Part shown: positions 1 through 8,595 of the stretch, piece after piece | Layout of the letters: each line of letters opens with the position of its first letter | How positions within the stretch are numbered: position 1 is the first letter of the stretch | Assembly (NCBI RefSeq): GCF_003024515.2 | Contig: NZ_PYIX02000001.1 | Span: forward strand, 124,001 to 188,000 | From: Acinetobacter sichuanensis | GTDB taxonomy: Bacteria > Pseudomonadota > Gammaproteobacteria > Pseudomonadales > Moraxellaceae | Length of the DNA: 64,000 bases | Reading direction: 5' to 3' | Position numbers and translations under genes: made by a program | Notes under the pieces: generated by a model | Seen by the model: the letters and a program-made list of their open reading frames with translations, nothing else | What the model was told of the DNA's origin: nothing | Databases searched by the model: none

Positions 1-248
1 GTGGTGAAAAACAGCGTATTAGTATTATTAGAGCACTACTTAAAAAACCACAATTATTAATTATGGATGAGCCAACAGCCGCATTAGATGAACAAACAAG
101 TATGACATTAATGAAATTTATTCAAAGCCAAGTAAAAACAACTTTTATCATTTCACATGCAAATTTTGCCCAACAATATGCAGATGAAGTCATTAATTTT
201 GATACTTTAATTCAAAAAAGTGCTATTCAAAAAACGGAGGTGTTCTAA
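1..248 (+). CDS. ABC transporter ATP-binding protein, C-terminal part (5' end outside window)
   Basis: The reading frame is open from base 3 and stops at 246-248. Visible from the start are the end of the ABC signature region (GEKQRISIIRALL), a Walker B motif with catalytic glutamate (LLIMDEP), the D-loop (ALDE) and the switch histidine (FIISHA). This is the ATPase subunit of an ABC transporter; it hydrolyses ATP at the inner face of the cytoplasmic membrane to drive a permease partner. The Walker A part and any permease lie upstream of the window. Nothing downstream looks like a permease, so this is probably the last gene of its operon. Substrate cannot be told. Confidence 0.9.
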   Translation, partial: GEKQRISIIRALLKKPQLLIMDEPTAALDEQTSMTLMKFIQSQVKTTFIISHANFAQQYADEVINFDTLIQKSAIQKTEVF

Positions 249-336
249 ATAGTATGCTACTTATGATGATACTGAAATGAATGAAAAATATTCAAGCACA
301 GCCCCATTTATATTACAAAGTTTGTACTTCTTTTCG

Positions 337-559
337 TAGGCGATGTCTTACTTTTTAAGGATGAGGAATATATTCCGCAAGGTAACAAAAATCCTTTGTT
401 GGACATGAGAAGCTAAGCTTCGCAAGATATCCGCCCTTGTCCAACGGCGACATCCATGTCGCTCTGCGATAGTACCATCACGTTAAGCTTTAATTTTGGA
501 TAAGATTCTACTAAAAATTGCTGTGAAACTGCTCCGCATACTTTTTGAAACATCGCCTA
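337..559. repeat. Hairpin-rich intergenic element with short terminal inverted repeats
   Basis: The 350-base gap between the ABC gene and the CYTH-CHAD gene holds no convincing reading frame but is full of dyad symmetry. TAGGCGATGT at 337-346 is matched by its reverse complement at 550-559. Between them lie a 12-base perfect palindrome (365-376, GGAATATATTCC), an 8-base inverted repeat GTTGGACA/TGTCCAAC (398-405 and 438-445) enclosing a smaller hairpin GAAGCT/AGCTTC (409-421), and a perfect hairpin GCGACAT/ATGTCGC with a 2-base loop (447-462). This looks like a miniature, non-coding repeat (MITE-like) or a structured RNA. No second copy is visible in the window, so the repeat nature is inference. 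Confidence 0.45.
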
Positions 560-598
560 AAATTAAATGTAAAATATTGAATATTTTATAGTTTGACC

Positions 599-2056
599 TT
601 ATTTTAAAAACTTTCGACTAACTAAAAACTGTTCAGTTGCTTCAAGTAGTTTTTCTGCATAAGCTTCTTGTTTTGCAGTTAACCAACCTAATGCAAACCA
701 ATCACTGGCTTCTAGTTCAGTTTGTTGTAAATAAGATGAAGATGATGCTAAAACTTGATATTGCTCAGATGCTTGCTGTGCATCGTTCAGTGATTTTCCA
801 TATTTTTGTAGATTTTTTACATCATAAATTTGGGTTAAAATCGGGAAGCTAAATTTTAACTCATTCAGTCTTTGCGCTAAAAGTTCAAGGCTTTCCAGAT
901 GATTTAAATCGGCTTGACTCAAAGCCTCTTGTAATAATTTATATTGATTTTGCAGCGTATTTTGTGCAAACCATTTTAAATCATGAGTGGGTTGTTCAGC
1001 TTCTGCAAGGCTAAACATGAGTAATTCTAAATAATGCTGCACATTTTGTGTAGATTTAACTAAATTATTCAACTTTTCCTGTGCATATAGAATGTCTTTA
1101 TCTAAACTTTCAGCCGTTTTAGGATTTTGTAGCAAAGCACCTAAAGTATTTTGCATGTGTTGAAAATGTTGTAAATTTTGAAAATGACTTTCAAATGCAG
1201 CAAGTTGATGTGCCCATTTTTCAGTTTTTACATGTGTCCAATCTTTAAATAAAGATAAACTGAGATGTAAATGGTGTAAGGCAAGCTGAGCTTGTTGAAT
1301 GTGTTCTGCTTCAGCAACTTGTGCTGAAATTGCGGCAATATTTGGTAATAGATGTTGCATATGATTAGCAATCATCGTTCTTAAGCTTTTATCTGAACTA
1401 TCTTTTTTGTTCAGGATCATATCTTTAGCGATATGAGCAGGGCTGACAGTTTGATTTAATGTCAATAAGTTACCAAATTCGGCTTTACTACGAACATCTA
1501 ACCAAAGTTGATATTTTTTCACCCATTCAAAACTAAACGCCAATAAAGATTGGATAGAACCATTTTTTAGTTCAAATTCAACTTCATGAATTTCATGATG
1601 TGCTGTTTGAGTACGCACTTCACCAATGTCTAAACTGACTTCAATTTCTGCATCTTCAAATGTAATGACTCGACACGTTCTTTGAATATCAGTTTCAAAT
1701 TGCAATTGTAGTTGGTCAAATTGATCACCTAAAGCATTTTGCAGAATTTGATCAGCTTCGGAGTTTTTTGGATAGAGTGAAAGATCCAGTTGTGGTGCTT
1801 CAGCTAATTCACCTAAATTGTGATTTTCTTCAATACGTTGTAAATGGTTTTTAGTCGCAGCTTTAAGGGTTTGAACCCATGTTTTACCTTCTAAGCGTTG
1901 ACGCAGTGCAGCACCGTGTGCCGCTAATTTCTTATCAGGCGTATCATAATACTTTGCTTGAAGTTGAATAATTTCAGACTTTTTAGGGTCAATGGCTTTG
2001 AGTAAAGCATTACGACGGCTTTCTGAAATCTGAAATTTCAATTCAACTTCAAGCAT
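599..2056 (-). CDS. CYTH and CHAD domain protein (inorganic triphosphatase-like)
   Basis: The 485-residue protein opens with the CYTH signature ExExK (EVELK, residues 3-7) at the very N-terminus, which supports the ATG chosen. The CYTH domain (about residues 1-200) forms a tunnel-fold phosphohydrolase that, with metal ions, cleaves tripolyphosphate or similar substrates. The C-terminal half (about 210-485) is helical and histidine-rich, as in CHAD domains, which bind polyphosphate. The same CYTH-CHAD order is found in the E. coli inorganic triphosphatase YgiF. It is transcribed alone; its 3' end faces the hairpin-rich element. Family assignment is firm, while the in vivo substrate is inferred from the family. 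Confidence 0.85.
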   Translation of the reverse strand: MLEVELKFQISESRRNALLKAIDPKKSEIIQLQAKYYDTPDKKLAAHGAALRQRLEGKTWVQTLKAATKNHLQRIEENHNLGELAEAPQLDLSLYPKNSEADQILQNALGDQFDQLQLQFETDIQRTCRVITFEDAEIEVSLDIGEVRTQTAHHEIHEVEFELKNGSIQSLLAFSFEWVKKYQLWLDVRSKAEFGNLLTLNQTVSPAHIAKDMILNKKDSSDKSLRTMIANHMQHLLPNIAAISAQVAEAEHIQQAQLALHHLHLSLSLFKDWTHVKTEKWAHQLAAFESHFQNLQHFQHMQNTLGALLQNPKTAESLDKDILYAQEKLNNLVKSTQNVQHYLELLMFSLAEAEQPTHDLKWFAQNTLQNQYKLLQEALSQADLNHLESLELLAQRLNELKFSFPILTQIYDVKNLQKYGKSLNDAQQASEQYQVLASSSSYLQQTELEASDWFALGWLTAKQEAYAEKLLEATEQFLVSRKFLK

Positions 2057-2246
2057 GGTGAAATCCTGAAAAATAGTAAAATTTGAATTTTAATGCGCTA
2101 TTGTAGCCTAAAATATACTGTAAAATTGTTCGCTTTCTTGTCGATTCAAACTGCATTATCAGTATTTGTATGGGTCAAAGTTCATTTGGCTTTTAATTCG
2201 GCATCCATTAGAATAAAGCAATACAAAATAAATAAGGAAAATCAGA

Positions 2247-2627
2247 ATGAATGCACTCGTTGAACCAAAATCAGAATTAACGACGCCAAACTTTCAGCTA
2301 CCGATTAAAAACTATTCTGAATTTTATCGTTTTTATTTGACTGAACACCGAAATATTATGAGTCGCCGCCTACATGCGGTAGGCAGTAGCGTCGGGATTT
2401 ATTTTTTTAGTAAAGCAATTCGTCAACGTAAACCTAAATATTTTGTATATGGATTAGTTTCTGGCTATGCCTGTGCATGGGTAGGGCATTTTGTTTTTGA
2501 AAAAAACAAACCAGCAAGTTTTAAGCAACCGTTATATAGTTTTATTTCAGATTGGCGGATGTTATCTGATATTGTTCGTGGTAACTTAAGTTTAAAAGAC
2601 CGTCAGTTTGATAAAATTGATCGTTAA
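2247..2627 (+). CDS. DUF962 / Mpo1-like family protein
   Basis: A 126-residue protein with the family's features: an early EHRN motif (about residues 33-36), LHAVG shortly after, a hydrophobic central stretch, then GHFVFEKNKPASF and a terminal DWRML motif. Mpo1 of yeast, in the same family, is an Fe(II)-dependent dioxygenase of 2-hydroxy fatty acids, and the conserved histidines would fit metal binding. Bacterial members such as this one are mostly uncharacterised, so enzymatic activity is inference. It is probably associated with the inner membrane. A strong terminator-like hairpin follows, so it is likely monocistronic. Confidence 0.75.
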   Translation: MNALVEPKSELTTPNFQLPIKNYSEFYRFYLTEHRNIMSRRLHAVGSSVGIYFFSKAIRQRKPKYFVYGLVSGYACAWVGHFVFEKNKPASFKQPLYSFISDWRMLSDIVRGNLSLKDRQFDKIDR

Positions 2628-2670
2628 TCGTTTTGATTAAAATTTAATAATTCACTTAAATAATATATAA

Positions 2671-2703
2671 AACCTCTTTGAATGATTGAATCAAAGAGGT
2701 TGA
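2671..2703 (+). terminator. Hairpin between DUF962 gene and telA-like gene
   Basis: An 11-base perfect stem (AACCTCTTTGA with its complement) and a 9-base loop lie just after the DUF962 stop codon. The following run is weak in T, so termination is likely but not certain. Confidence 0.6.
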
Positions 2704-2736
2704 AAAAGATCATAATAAAATAACAGAGGACAATGT

Positions 2737-3939
2737 ATGGCTAAAATAGAATTAACTGCACCTGATGCATTACCTTTAGTAGATCATCAACAAGTTGGTG
2801 GCGCAGTAAAAATTAAGCCAGAGGTTGTACAAAATTTAAATCAACAAGTTGAACAATTTTTACAACATTTAATTGATCTTCCTGTACATGAAAAAACCTT
2901 TCAAGATAAGGTGAACGCAGTTCATCAACTTGGACATAATAGTGTTAAAAAATCATCACGACTGAGCCACCGCTTACTTTCAAGATCATTGAATCAACTC
3001 AATGATGATGCTGACAGTCAAAATATTAGCCAAAGTTTGATTGATCTTAAACAAACTTTAGACAGTTTGAATCCTGCAAATAATCAGAAATTTTTTGCTG
3101 TGCGAAAATGGTTAAAATTTTTACCTTTAGGTGAGCGAGTCGAAGACTATTTTGATAAATATAAATCTTCAGAAGAGCATATTAATGTTGTACTGAGTAG
3201 TTTAGAAAATGGTAAAGATGAATTAATTAAAGATAATATCGCATTAGAACGTGATAAACGTAATATGTGGGAGACTATGCAAGAGCTTGAACAATACAGT
3301 TATATTGGGCAGGAACTCAGCCGAAAAGTTGAAGATATTATTGAAAATGTACGGGTGACAGATCAGCAAAAAGCAATGGTTTTACAAGAAGAAGTTTTGT
3401 TTTATTTAAAGCAGAAAGTCACCGATTTAATGACGCAACAAGCGGTGAGTGTACAGGCGTATATGTCGCTAGATTTAATTCGAAAAAATAATTTAGAACT
3501 GATAAAAGGTGTAGACCGTGCTTTGATGACAACGGTTTCTGCCTTACAAACGGCTATGGTGGTGGCTCAAGCCTTATCAACTCAAAAACTTGTTCTAAAT
3601 CAGGTTAAAATTATTAATAGCACCACTGAAGATTTGATTGTTGCAACCAGTAAAATGTTGAATCAACAAACACGAGATATTCAATCACAATCTTCAAATA
3701 GTGTAATTAATGTTGAAAAACTACAAGTCGCTTTTAACCAAATTTTTGAAACCATTGATTTAGTGAATGAATTTAAAGTTCGAGCTTTGCCTAATTTACA
3801 ACAAAGTATGGATCATTTAGCTGCACAGTTACAACGTGCGCAGCAATTTACAGATCAAGTTCGAGCTCAAGAAGTTGCAGAGCAATTAAAAGATGAGCAG
3901 CTCACTGTAAAAGATTTTATTTCTGTCAATGAAAAGTAA
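2737..3939 (+). CDS. TelA / toxic anion resistance family protein
   Basis: A 400-residue, mostly alpha-helical cytoplasmic protein with the pattern of the TelA family (PF05816): LSHRLLSRSLNQL near residue 80, the central helical part with MWETMQELEQYSYIGQEL, and the late TTVSALQTAMVVAQAL and TEDLIVATSKMLNQQ segments. TelA was named from tellurite resistance loci, but chromosomal members are thought to act in envelope stress or in resistance to cell-wall-active compounds, with no fixed mechanism. The ATG is preceded by a good ribosome site (AGAGGA). It converges on three related membrane proteins on the other strand, a neighbourhood recalling the xpaC-telA pairing of Bacillus. Confidence 0.85.
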   Translation: MAKIELTAPDALPLVDHQQVGGAVKIKPEVVQNLNQQVEQFLQHLIDLPVHEKTFQDKVNAVHQLGHNSVKKSSRLSHRLLSRSLNQLNDDADSQNISQSLIDLKQTLDSLNPANNQKFFAVRKWLKFLPLGERVEDYFDKYKSSEEHINVVLSSLENGKDELIKDNIALERDKRNMWETMQELEQYSYIGQELSRKVEDIIENVRVTDQQKAMVLQEEVLFYLKQKVTDLMTQQAVSVQAYMSLDLIRKNNLELIKGVDRALMTTVSALQTAMVVAQALSTQKLVLNQVKIINSTTEDLIVATSKMLNQQTRDIQSQSSNSVINVEKLQVAFNQIFETIDLVNEFKVRALPNLQQSMDHLAAQLQRAQQFTDQVRAQEVAEQLKDEQLTVKDFISVNEK

Positions 3940-3966
3940 TTTGATATCTGATCATCTATAACCAAT

Positions 3967-3993
3967 AAAAAGTTGTAAGAATTGCAACTTTTT
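3967..3993. terminator. Bidirectional terminator between telA-like gene and convergent cluster
   Basis: A 9-base perfect stem AAAAAGTTG/CAACTTTTT with a 9-base loop sits between two converging stop codons. The stem arms supply T-runs in both directions, so it can serve both genes. Confidence 0.75.
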
Positions 3994-3997
3994 ACTT

Positions 3998-4723
3998 TTA
4001 AGCTGAATGATCAGAAATATCTTGCTGCGTCTTAAAAAGATCGGGTTGTTGTAATTTATATTTTAAGAATTGCCCATGATCAACCAATTGATTTAAATCA
4101 TTTAAATAAATTGACTCAGCAATATTTTCAAACTCATTTACAATCATTTGTAGCTGTTGTTCAATGATCTGATTAGGTGTCTGTTGTTGATCTAAAACTT
4201 TACGATTTCTTAAAAACTCAGGAATATCAATAAAATGCTGTAATGCAGGGCTAAGATAGGCATTTAAGGTTCTTTGAATATCCATAATTTCATTTTGAAA
4301 TGATTCATCTTGACTCTGCTGAAGTTTTTCATTCATAAATTGCATGATTTCTTCGATTTTTGTCAGTTTATTTTGCGCATTTTGACTTAAATGTCGTAGA
4401 CTCTTACTTTGTAAATGTTGATAATTTGAAATGAGTTGTTGATATTGTAAAAAATAAGCAGTTGGTTGTTGATGGATAACGTCTATTTTATTTTCATCTT
4501 CTTGATTTTTTAACATTTTTTTGAATTCTAAATCACTTATTTTATACAGCCAATATACACCAAATACAATTCCCAGTAATATAACGACCAGTAATAGATT
4601 AGAAAACCATGTATCTATAAATAGAAGGATACTAATAAAGATAGCAAGTATAATCGAGATAACACACGTGATTAAAGCGTCTTTTCCAGAAATTCGATTA
4701 TGTGATTGATCTTTATTACTCAT
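3998..4723 (-). CDS. Membrane-anchored coiled-coil protein, paralogue 1 of the TelA-linked triplet
   Basis: 241 residues. Two hydrophobic segments at about residues 17-37 and 40-60 anchor the protein in the inner membrane; the rest is a charged, helical, probably cytoplasmic domain. The C-terminal segment (YLNDLNQLVDHGQFL) matches the same position in the next two genes upstream on this strand, so the three are paralogues. Its ATG overlaps the stop of paralogue 2 by 8 bases, which points to translational coupling. I recognise no catalytic motif. The TelA neighbour suggests an XpaC-like partner, but that is inferred from position and not from a clear sequence match. Confidence 0.75.
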   Translation of the reverse strand: MSNKDQSHNRISGKDALITCVISIILAIFISILLFIDTWFSNLLLVVILLGIVFGVYWLYKISDLEFKKMLKNQEDENKIDVIHQQPTAYFLQYQQLISNYQHLQSKSLRHLSQNAQNKLTKIEEIMQFMNEKLQQSQDESFQNEIMDIQRTLNAYLSPALQHFIDIPEFLRNRKVLDQQQTPNQIIEQQLQMIVNEFENIAESIYLNDLNQLVDHGQFLKYKLQQPDLFKTQQDISDHSA

Positions 4724-5411
4724 CGTTTTGCCAAATTCTCTTTGTATTTTGCTTTAATTCAAATACTGGTTTCACATCTAAATTTTGTTGTATGAAATAT
4801 TGGTGGTTTAGTAAGGATTGTAAGTCATTTTGGTATAAAAATTCTATTTTTTTAAGTAATTTTTCTATAATTTTATTGCGTTCATCTATGAATGTTTGCT
4901 GATCAAAGTTGTTATATGCATGATTTAAATAATGATCAAATAATAGCTGAATTTGTTTTAAGCATTCATTTTCAGCCAATCTAAGTTTACGGTTTAGTTT
5001 TTTAGAAATATTAAATTGAGAGGATTTTTTACGTTGCTCTATATCCAGAAAAATCATTTCAATTTCATCTAAATAAGATTGGTTTTGAGAATCTAATTGT
5101 GTATGAATATTTTTTTTAAAAATTTGAAATTGTTGTATGATCGTGATTTTTTCTTGATTAACTTTTGGATGATCAGTTTTAAATAGCTGAATAGGGATTG
5201 ATTTTAAATTTTGATTTTCATTTTTTTCAATATGCTCATGTATTGTATTTGGAAATAAAACTTGATTCAAAATTTTCATAAATACAAGTAAGAAAAGATA
5301 AAGACATACTAAAATCAGCACAAAAATACTTAAAGACTTTAAAAAACTGATTTCACTATAGATGAATAAAATACAACTTAAGATGATTAAAGTAATTTTA
5401 AGATAATGCAT
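4716..5411 (-). CDS. Membrane-anchored coiled-coil protein, paralogue 2 of the TelA-linked triplet
   Basis: 231 residues. There are two N-terminal membrane segments (about residues 4-20 and 27-48) and then a charged helical domain ending in YQNDLQSLLNHQYFI, the shared signature of the triplet. The stop codon overlaps the start of paralogue 1, so both are made from one message. Base composition is very AT-rich, even for this genome. No enzyme motif is visible. A scaffold or sensor role together with the convergent TelA-type protein is a guess from context only. Confidence 0.75.
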   Translation of the reverse strand: MHYLKITLIILSCILFIYSEISFLKSLSIFVLILVCLYLFLLVFMKILNQVLFPNTIHEHIEKNENQNLKSIPIQLFKTDHPKVNQEKITIIQQFQIFKKNIHTQLDSQNQSYLDEIEMIFLDIEQRKKSSQFNISKKLNRKLRLAENECLKQIQLLFDHYLNHAYNNFDQQTFIDERNKIIEKLLKKIEFLYQNDLQSLLNHQYFIQQNLDVKPVFELKQNTKRIWQNDE

Positions 5412-5491
5412 AAATTTAGATCACCTTGAATATTTTGTATTTTCATTCAACCTCTTGATTTTATTATGCTGTTTTTTAATATTCTAAAATT

Positions 5492-6514
5492 TTATTTTTT
5501 ATCTATTTTAAAATCTTCCTCGGCTTTTAAACTTTGATGTAAAAATGTTTGATGGTCTAATAAAGATTGTAAATCATGATTGTAAATAGACTCAACTTGC
5601 TTTAACAAATCATCTAAAATTTTATTCAGCATTTGTGTAAACCAAAGATCAGGAACATTGTTTAAATTTCGACAAAAACGTGTTTGTTCATTTCGCGGAT
5701 AAGTCAAAAATTGTTGAGTATATTCAATAATTTGTTCTAATAACGTGAGTTGTATTTTTGCAATACTCTGTCTGGTCTTATAAAATTTATTTTTGTTTGA
5801 TAGCTTTAAATCAACTTCTTTGAATACTTTATATATTTCATTGATTTGGCGTTTATGGCGTACGCCTAAATAACTTTGATAATGTATTTTTAGGTCGAAC
5901 AGTAGTTCTGTACTACTATTTTTAGTATTCAGTATAAATGGAGGAATAATTTTATCTGACGTTGTTTTGATTATCATTGGAGTATTTGGTTTAGGTTTTA
6001 TAGTCCGTTGTTTAAATTTAAGTTGTCGTTCAGAAAAGGATAGTTTATCTTGAGTATTTGAAGTAGGAGATTCCCATTTGATTTCAAAAAATGTACTTTT
6101 TATTTTAAAATAGATTAAGTAGGCTAAAATAATAGGCAGTTGGTATAATATAAAGTAAACAAGAAAAGTAGAAAAAATGACGATTAAAATTTTTAAAAAT
6201 TTTAGATGTATAAATGCTGAAATAATTAAAATAAAAAATGTAGAAATAAAAATGATGCTTAAACTATAAATGAGATTTCTTTTAAAAATACGATAATTTT
6301 TTTCATAATATTGAGGTGGTTCTATTTTTTTTGAATAGAAAAAGCACTTATAAAGGAAAAATAAAACTAAATAAGACGTTATAGATGCTAAAAAACTTTG
6401 AGTAAAAATTAAAATAAAAAAACCAATTAAGCTGAAAATGAAAATATCACGATAAATTTTCTTAAGTTCTTGACTTGGGGTTTGAAGACCTGCTTTTATT
6501 TTGGAGATGAACAT
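5492..6514 (-). CDS. Multi-spanning membrane protein, paralogue 3 of the TelA-linked triplet
   Basis: At 340 residues this is the longest member and the first gene of the leftward cluster (80 bases before paralogue 2). It has about four membrane segments (residues 25-65 and 78-140), a basic linker, and a C-terminal helical domain that ends in YNHDLQSLLDHQTFL, nearly the same as in paralogue 2. The N-terminal half is therefore expanded relative to the other two. Function is unknown. The ribosome site is weak, and composition is extremely AT-rich. Confidence 0.7.
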   Translation of the reverse strand: MFISKIKAGLQTPSQELKKIYRDIFIFSLIGFFILIFTQSFLASITSYLVLFFLYKCFFYSKKIEPPQYYEKNYRIFKRNLIYSLSIIFISTFFILIISAFIHLKFLKILIVIFSTFLVYFILYQLPIILAYLIYFKIKSTFFEIKWESPTSNTQDKLSFSERQLKFKQRTIKPKPNTPMIIKTTSDKIIPPFILNTKNSSTELLFDLKIHYQSYLGVRHKRQINEIYKVFKEVDLKLSNKNKFYKTRQSIAKIQLTLLEQIIEYTQQFLTYPRNEQTRFCRNLNNVPDLWFTQMLNKILDDLLKQVESIYNHDLQSLLDHQTFLHQSLKAEEDFKIDKK

Positions 6515-6718
6515 TTTTTCGTTTATATATTTAATGTGTTTATAATATAGAGTCTTAAGTATAACAGTAAATAAAAAAGAAGTATTATTTTTATTCAGAA
6601 AGCATTCAAATGTTTGAAAATCATAACTTTAGAGATTTAACAATTCCTTATTTGAGGAATAGTTTTATTGCATTTTATTTTTAAAAATAGGATGGCGCTT
6701 TCAACAAGGATGATCCAA

Positions 6719-7642
6719 ATGAAAATTAAAATATTAACACTTGTTTGTACTTTAGCATTAGCTGCTTGTGGGAGTGATAATGATGATGATACAAATCCAA
6801 CAAATCCAACAAATCCAACAAATCCAACAAATCCAACAAATCCAACAAATCCAACAAATCCAACAAATCCAACAACAGATGAAACAGCAAAAGCACTGAT
6901 CAATGAAGTTAGTGGAATTGTTCTCCGAGAATCTTTAGGAGATGGTTTAATTGACTCTTTGGTATATGGAACAGATGAAATATTGGATAATAATATCAAG
7001 TGTGAATCTGGCTCATATCAAAAAACAGCCAATACGGTCACTTTAAATAAATGTGTTGGTGTTTTTGAAGTTGAAGGTAAGGGGAGTGCTTCTGGTGTTA
7101 TTAAGTTTAAGCAAATCAATGATCATAGTCGTGATTATGAATTTAACGACTTGAATGTTTCATTTGCAGATGGAGAAAATCAGGTCATTAATGGTGGGCT
7201 GAATGTCAATGATTTACCTTCCGTAGCGACAATCACAGTAAATCAAATTAAAGCAGTGATCAAACAATTTGATCAAAGTAAAAAACTTAGAACAGTCAAC
7301 TATGCGGTTGATAACTATAAACTTGTTTGGTCAGCACAAGATGCCACAAATGTTAAATTACAATTGAGTGGTAAAATTGCTGCAACAGGTGGTGAAAATG
7401 GTGACTTTAGCGTCGCTTATGACAATACTAATCAGCCATTCTTTGTTAAAAAAGATGCAAAAAATGATGATATTGTTTCTTCGCCATATAGCGGTGTCAT
7501 GACAATTATTGATACCAAAGACAATAAAAATATTACGACAATTTCAGCTTTAAATGATCAGACTGCACAATATAAAGCAGTTTTAAATAATAAGGTCTTA
7601 TTTGATGAAACAAAAAAATGGTCTGAAATTTTAGAGTATTAA
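6719..7642 (+). CDS. Lipoprotein with Asn-Pro-Thr tandem-repeat linker
   Basis: The start chosen (307 residues) is the ATG preceded by AAGGA; it gives a classic lipoprotein signal MKIKILTLVC followed by the lipobox LAAC, so the protein is lipidated and exported. After an acidic stretch (DNDDD) come nine perfect Asn-Pro-Thr units (DNA 6794-6874), a flexible, proline-rich linker that lifts the globular domain off the membrane. The remaining 245 or so residues are rich in beta strand, with no family I recognise. A longer frame opens upstream at 6668 but would bury the signal peptide. Monocistronic, with its own terminator. Confidence 0.8.
   Translation: MKIKILTLVCTLALAACGSDNDDDTNPTNPTNPTNPTNPTNPTNPTNPTNPTTDETAKALINEVSGIVLRESLGDGLIDSLVYGTDEILDNNIKCESGSYQKTANTVTLNKCVGVFEVEGKGSASGVIKFKQINDHSRDYEFNDLNVSFADGENQVINGGLNVNDLPSVATITVNQIKAVIKQFDQSKKLRTVNYAVDNYKLVWSAQDATNVKLQLSGKIAATGGENGDFSVAYDNTNQPFFVKKDAKNDDIVSSPYSGVMTIIDTKDNKNITTISALNDQTAQYKAVLNNKVLFDETKKWSEILEY
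6794..6874 (+). repeat. Nine copies of a 9-base in-frame tandem repeat
   Basis: The unit AATCCAACA is repeated nine times without a mismatch, coding for (Asn-Pro-Thr)9. Because the unit is a multiple of three, gain or loss of copies by slippage changes the linker length but not the frame. Confidence 0.95.
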
Positions 7643-7696
7643 TATCATCATTTGACCTAAACTATTTGGCTTTTAAGTTATTTGTTTTTTAAATTT

Positions 7697-7726
7697 ATGC
7701 TGTGCTCCAGACACAGCATTTTTTTA
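7697..7726 (+). terminator. Rho-independent terminator of the lipoprotein gene
   Basis: Perfect 8-base stem ATGCTGTG/CACAGCAT with a 7-base loop, followed directly by a run of T. It lies 55 bases after the stop codon. Confidence 0.85.
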
Positions 7727-7898
7727 TGTGAAAATTAAAGGTGAATCATAAATGTTAATTATAGAAATTAAGGCATAAATAGCCAAAATAAATATAATTT
7801 TAGAAAATTTAGCAAAATGTTTGTAATCGATAAACATTATTTGTAAGCATAAAATATTTTTTAATCGCTTTATAACATGAAATATAAAAGAACAACGC

Positions 7899-7904
7899 TA
7901 TAAT
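7899..7904 (+). promoter_or_regulatory. Likely -10 box of the thiE promoter
   Basis: A consensus TATAAT lies 30 bases before the thiE start codon. No good -35 box is seen at the right distance, and no thiamine riboswitch is recognisable in the short leader. Confidence 0.4.
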
Positions 7905-7933
7905 TAGATCAATTAGAAACTTTAGGTATTCGT

Positions 7934-8554
7934 ATGCGCGGTCTTTATCTCATTACCAATGATGATCCAATTGAACTTTTATTGGCAAAGCTTGAAGGTG
8001 CAATGTCAACTTATGAAGTGGCAGTGTTGCAATATCGCCGTAAAAAAGTGGCAAAACAAGATCAGGACTATGAAATCGAATATATGAAGTCGATGTGTGC
8101 GCAATATAAAGTGCCTTTTGTGATCAATGATGACTTGGAAGCCGCAGTAAAATATGGCGTAGGCGTACATCTGGGGCAGGGTGATGGCTCAATTGTTGAT
8201 GCTGTTGCTCGTTTACCCAAAAATGTCTTGATTGGTCGTAGTTGTAATAATTCGATAGAGCTTGCTGAACAAGCCATTGCTGATGGTGCAAACTATGTGG
8301 CTTTTGGTGCAATTTATGCGACTGAAACCAAGCCTGAAGCAGGCAATATTGGCTTGGAAACTTTAAAACAAGCCCAAGCAAAATTTGATGTGCCAATTTG
8401 TGCGATTGGTGGTTTAACTGTTGAAAATTCAAGTGAAGTGATTGATGTAGGTGCCGACCTTTGTGCTGTGATTAGTGATATATTGGGACAGTCGTTATCA
8501 GGCGTTACTGTGCGTACCCACGAATGGGCTGATTTATTTGCATCAAAAGCATAA
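7934..8554 (+). CDS. thiE: Thiamine-phosphate synthase
   Basis: 206 residues, the usual length for the TIM-barrel ThiE family. It joins the pyrimidine (HMP-PP) and thiazole (HET-P) halves to thiamine phosphate in the cytoplasm. Visible motifs are LQYRRKK for diphosphate binding, the metal-binding VINDDLEAA segment, VHLGQGDG, the [10 protein letters not shown] loop, and AIGGLTVEN near the end. It lies 41 bases ahead of hemL in the same direction, an arrangement I know from Acinetobacter, and the two may share transcripts. Confidence 0.95.
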   Translation: MRGLYLITNDDPIELLLAKLEGAMSTYEVAVLQYRRKKVAKQDQDYEIEYMKSMCAQYKVPFVINDDLEAAVKYGVGVHLGQGDGSIVDAVARLPKNVLIGRSCNNSIELAEQAIADGANYVAFGAIYATETKPEAGNIGLETLKQAQAKFDVPICAIGGLTVENSSEVIDVGADLCAVISDILGQSLSGVTVRTHEWADLFASKA

Positions 8555-8595
8555 GCTTTTTTGAATGCCGTTCTATTTTTAAGTTGAGCATTTCC

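Noticed and set aside
6794..6874. Tandem repeat as a CRISPR array
   Set aside because: Units are 9 bases, contiguous and without spacers, and they are in frame inside a gene.
6637..6999. Long minus-strand frame with Val-Gly-Phe repeats
   Set aside because: It is only the antisense reading of the Asn-Pro-Thr repeat of the lipoprotein, without ribosome site or sensible ends.
7727..7933. Thiamine pyrophosphate riboswitch ahead of thiE
   Set aside because: I could not find the conserved TPP motifs, and the promoter -10 leaves only about 25 bases of leader.
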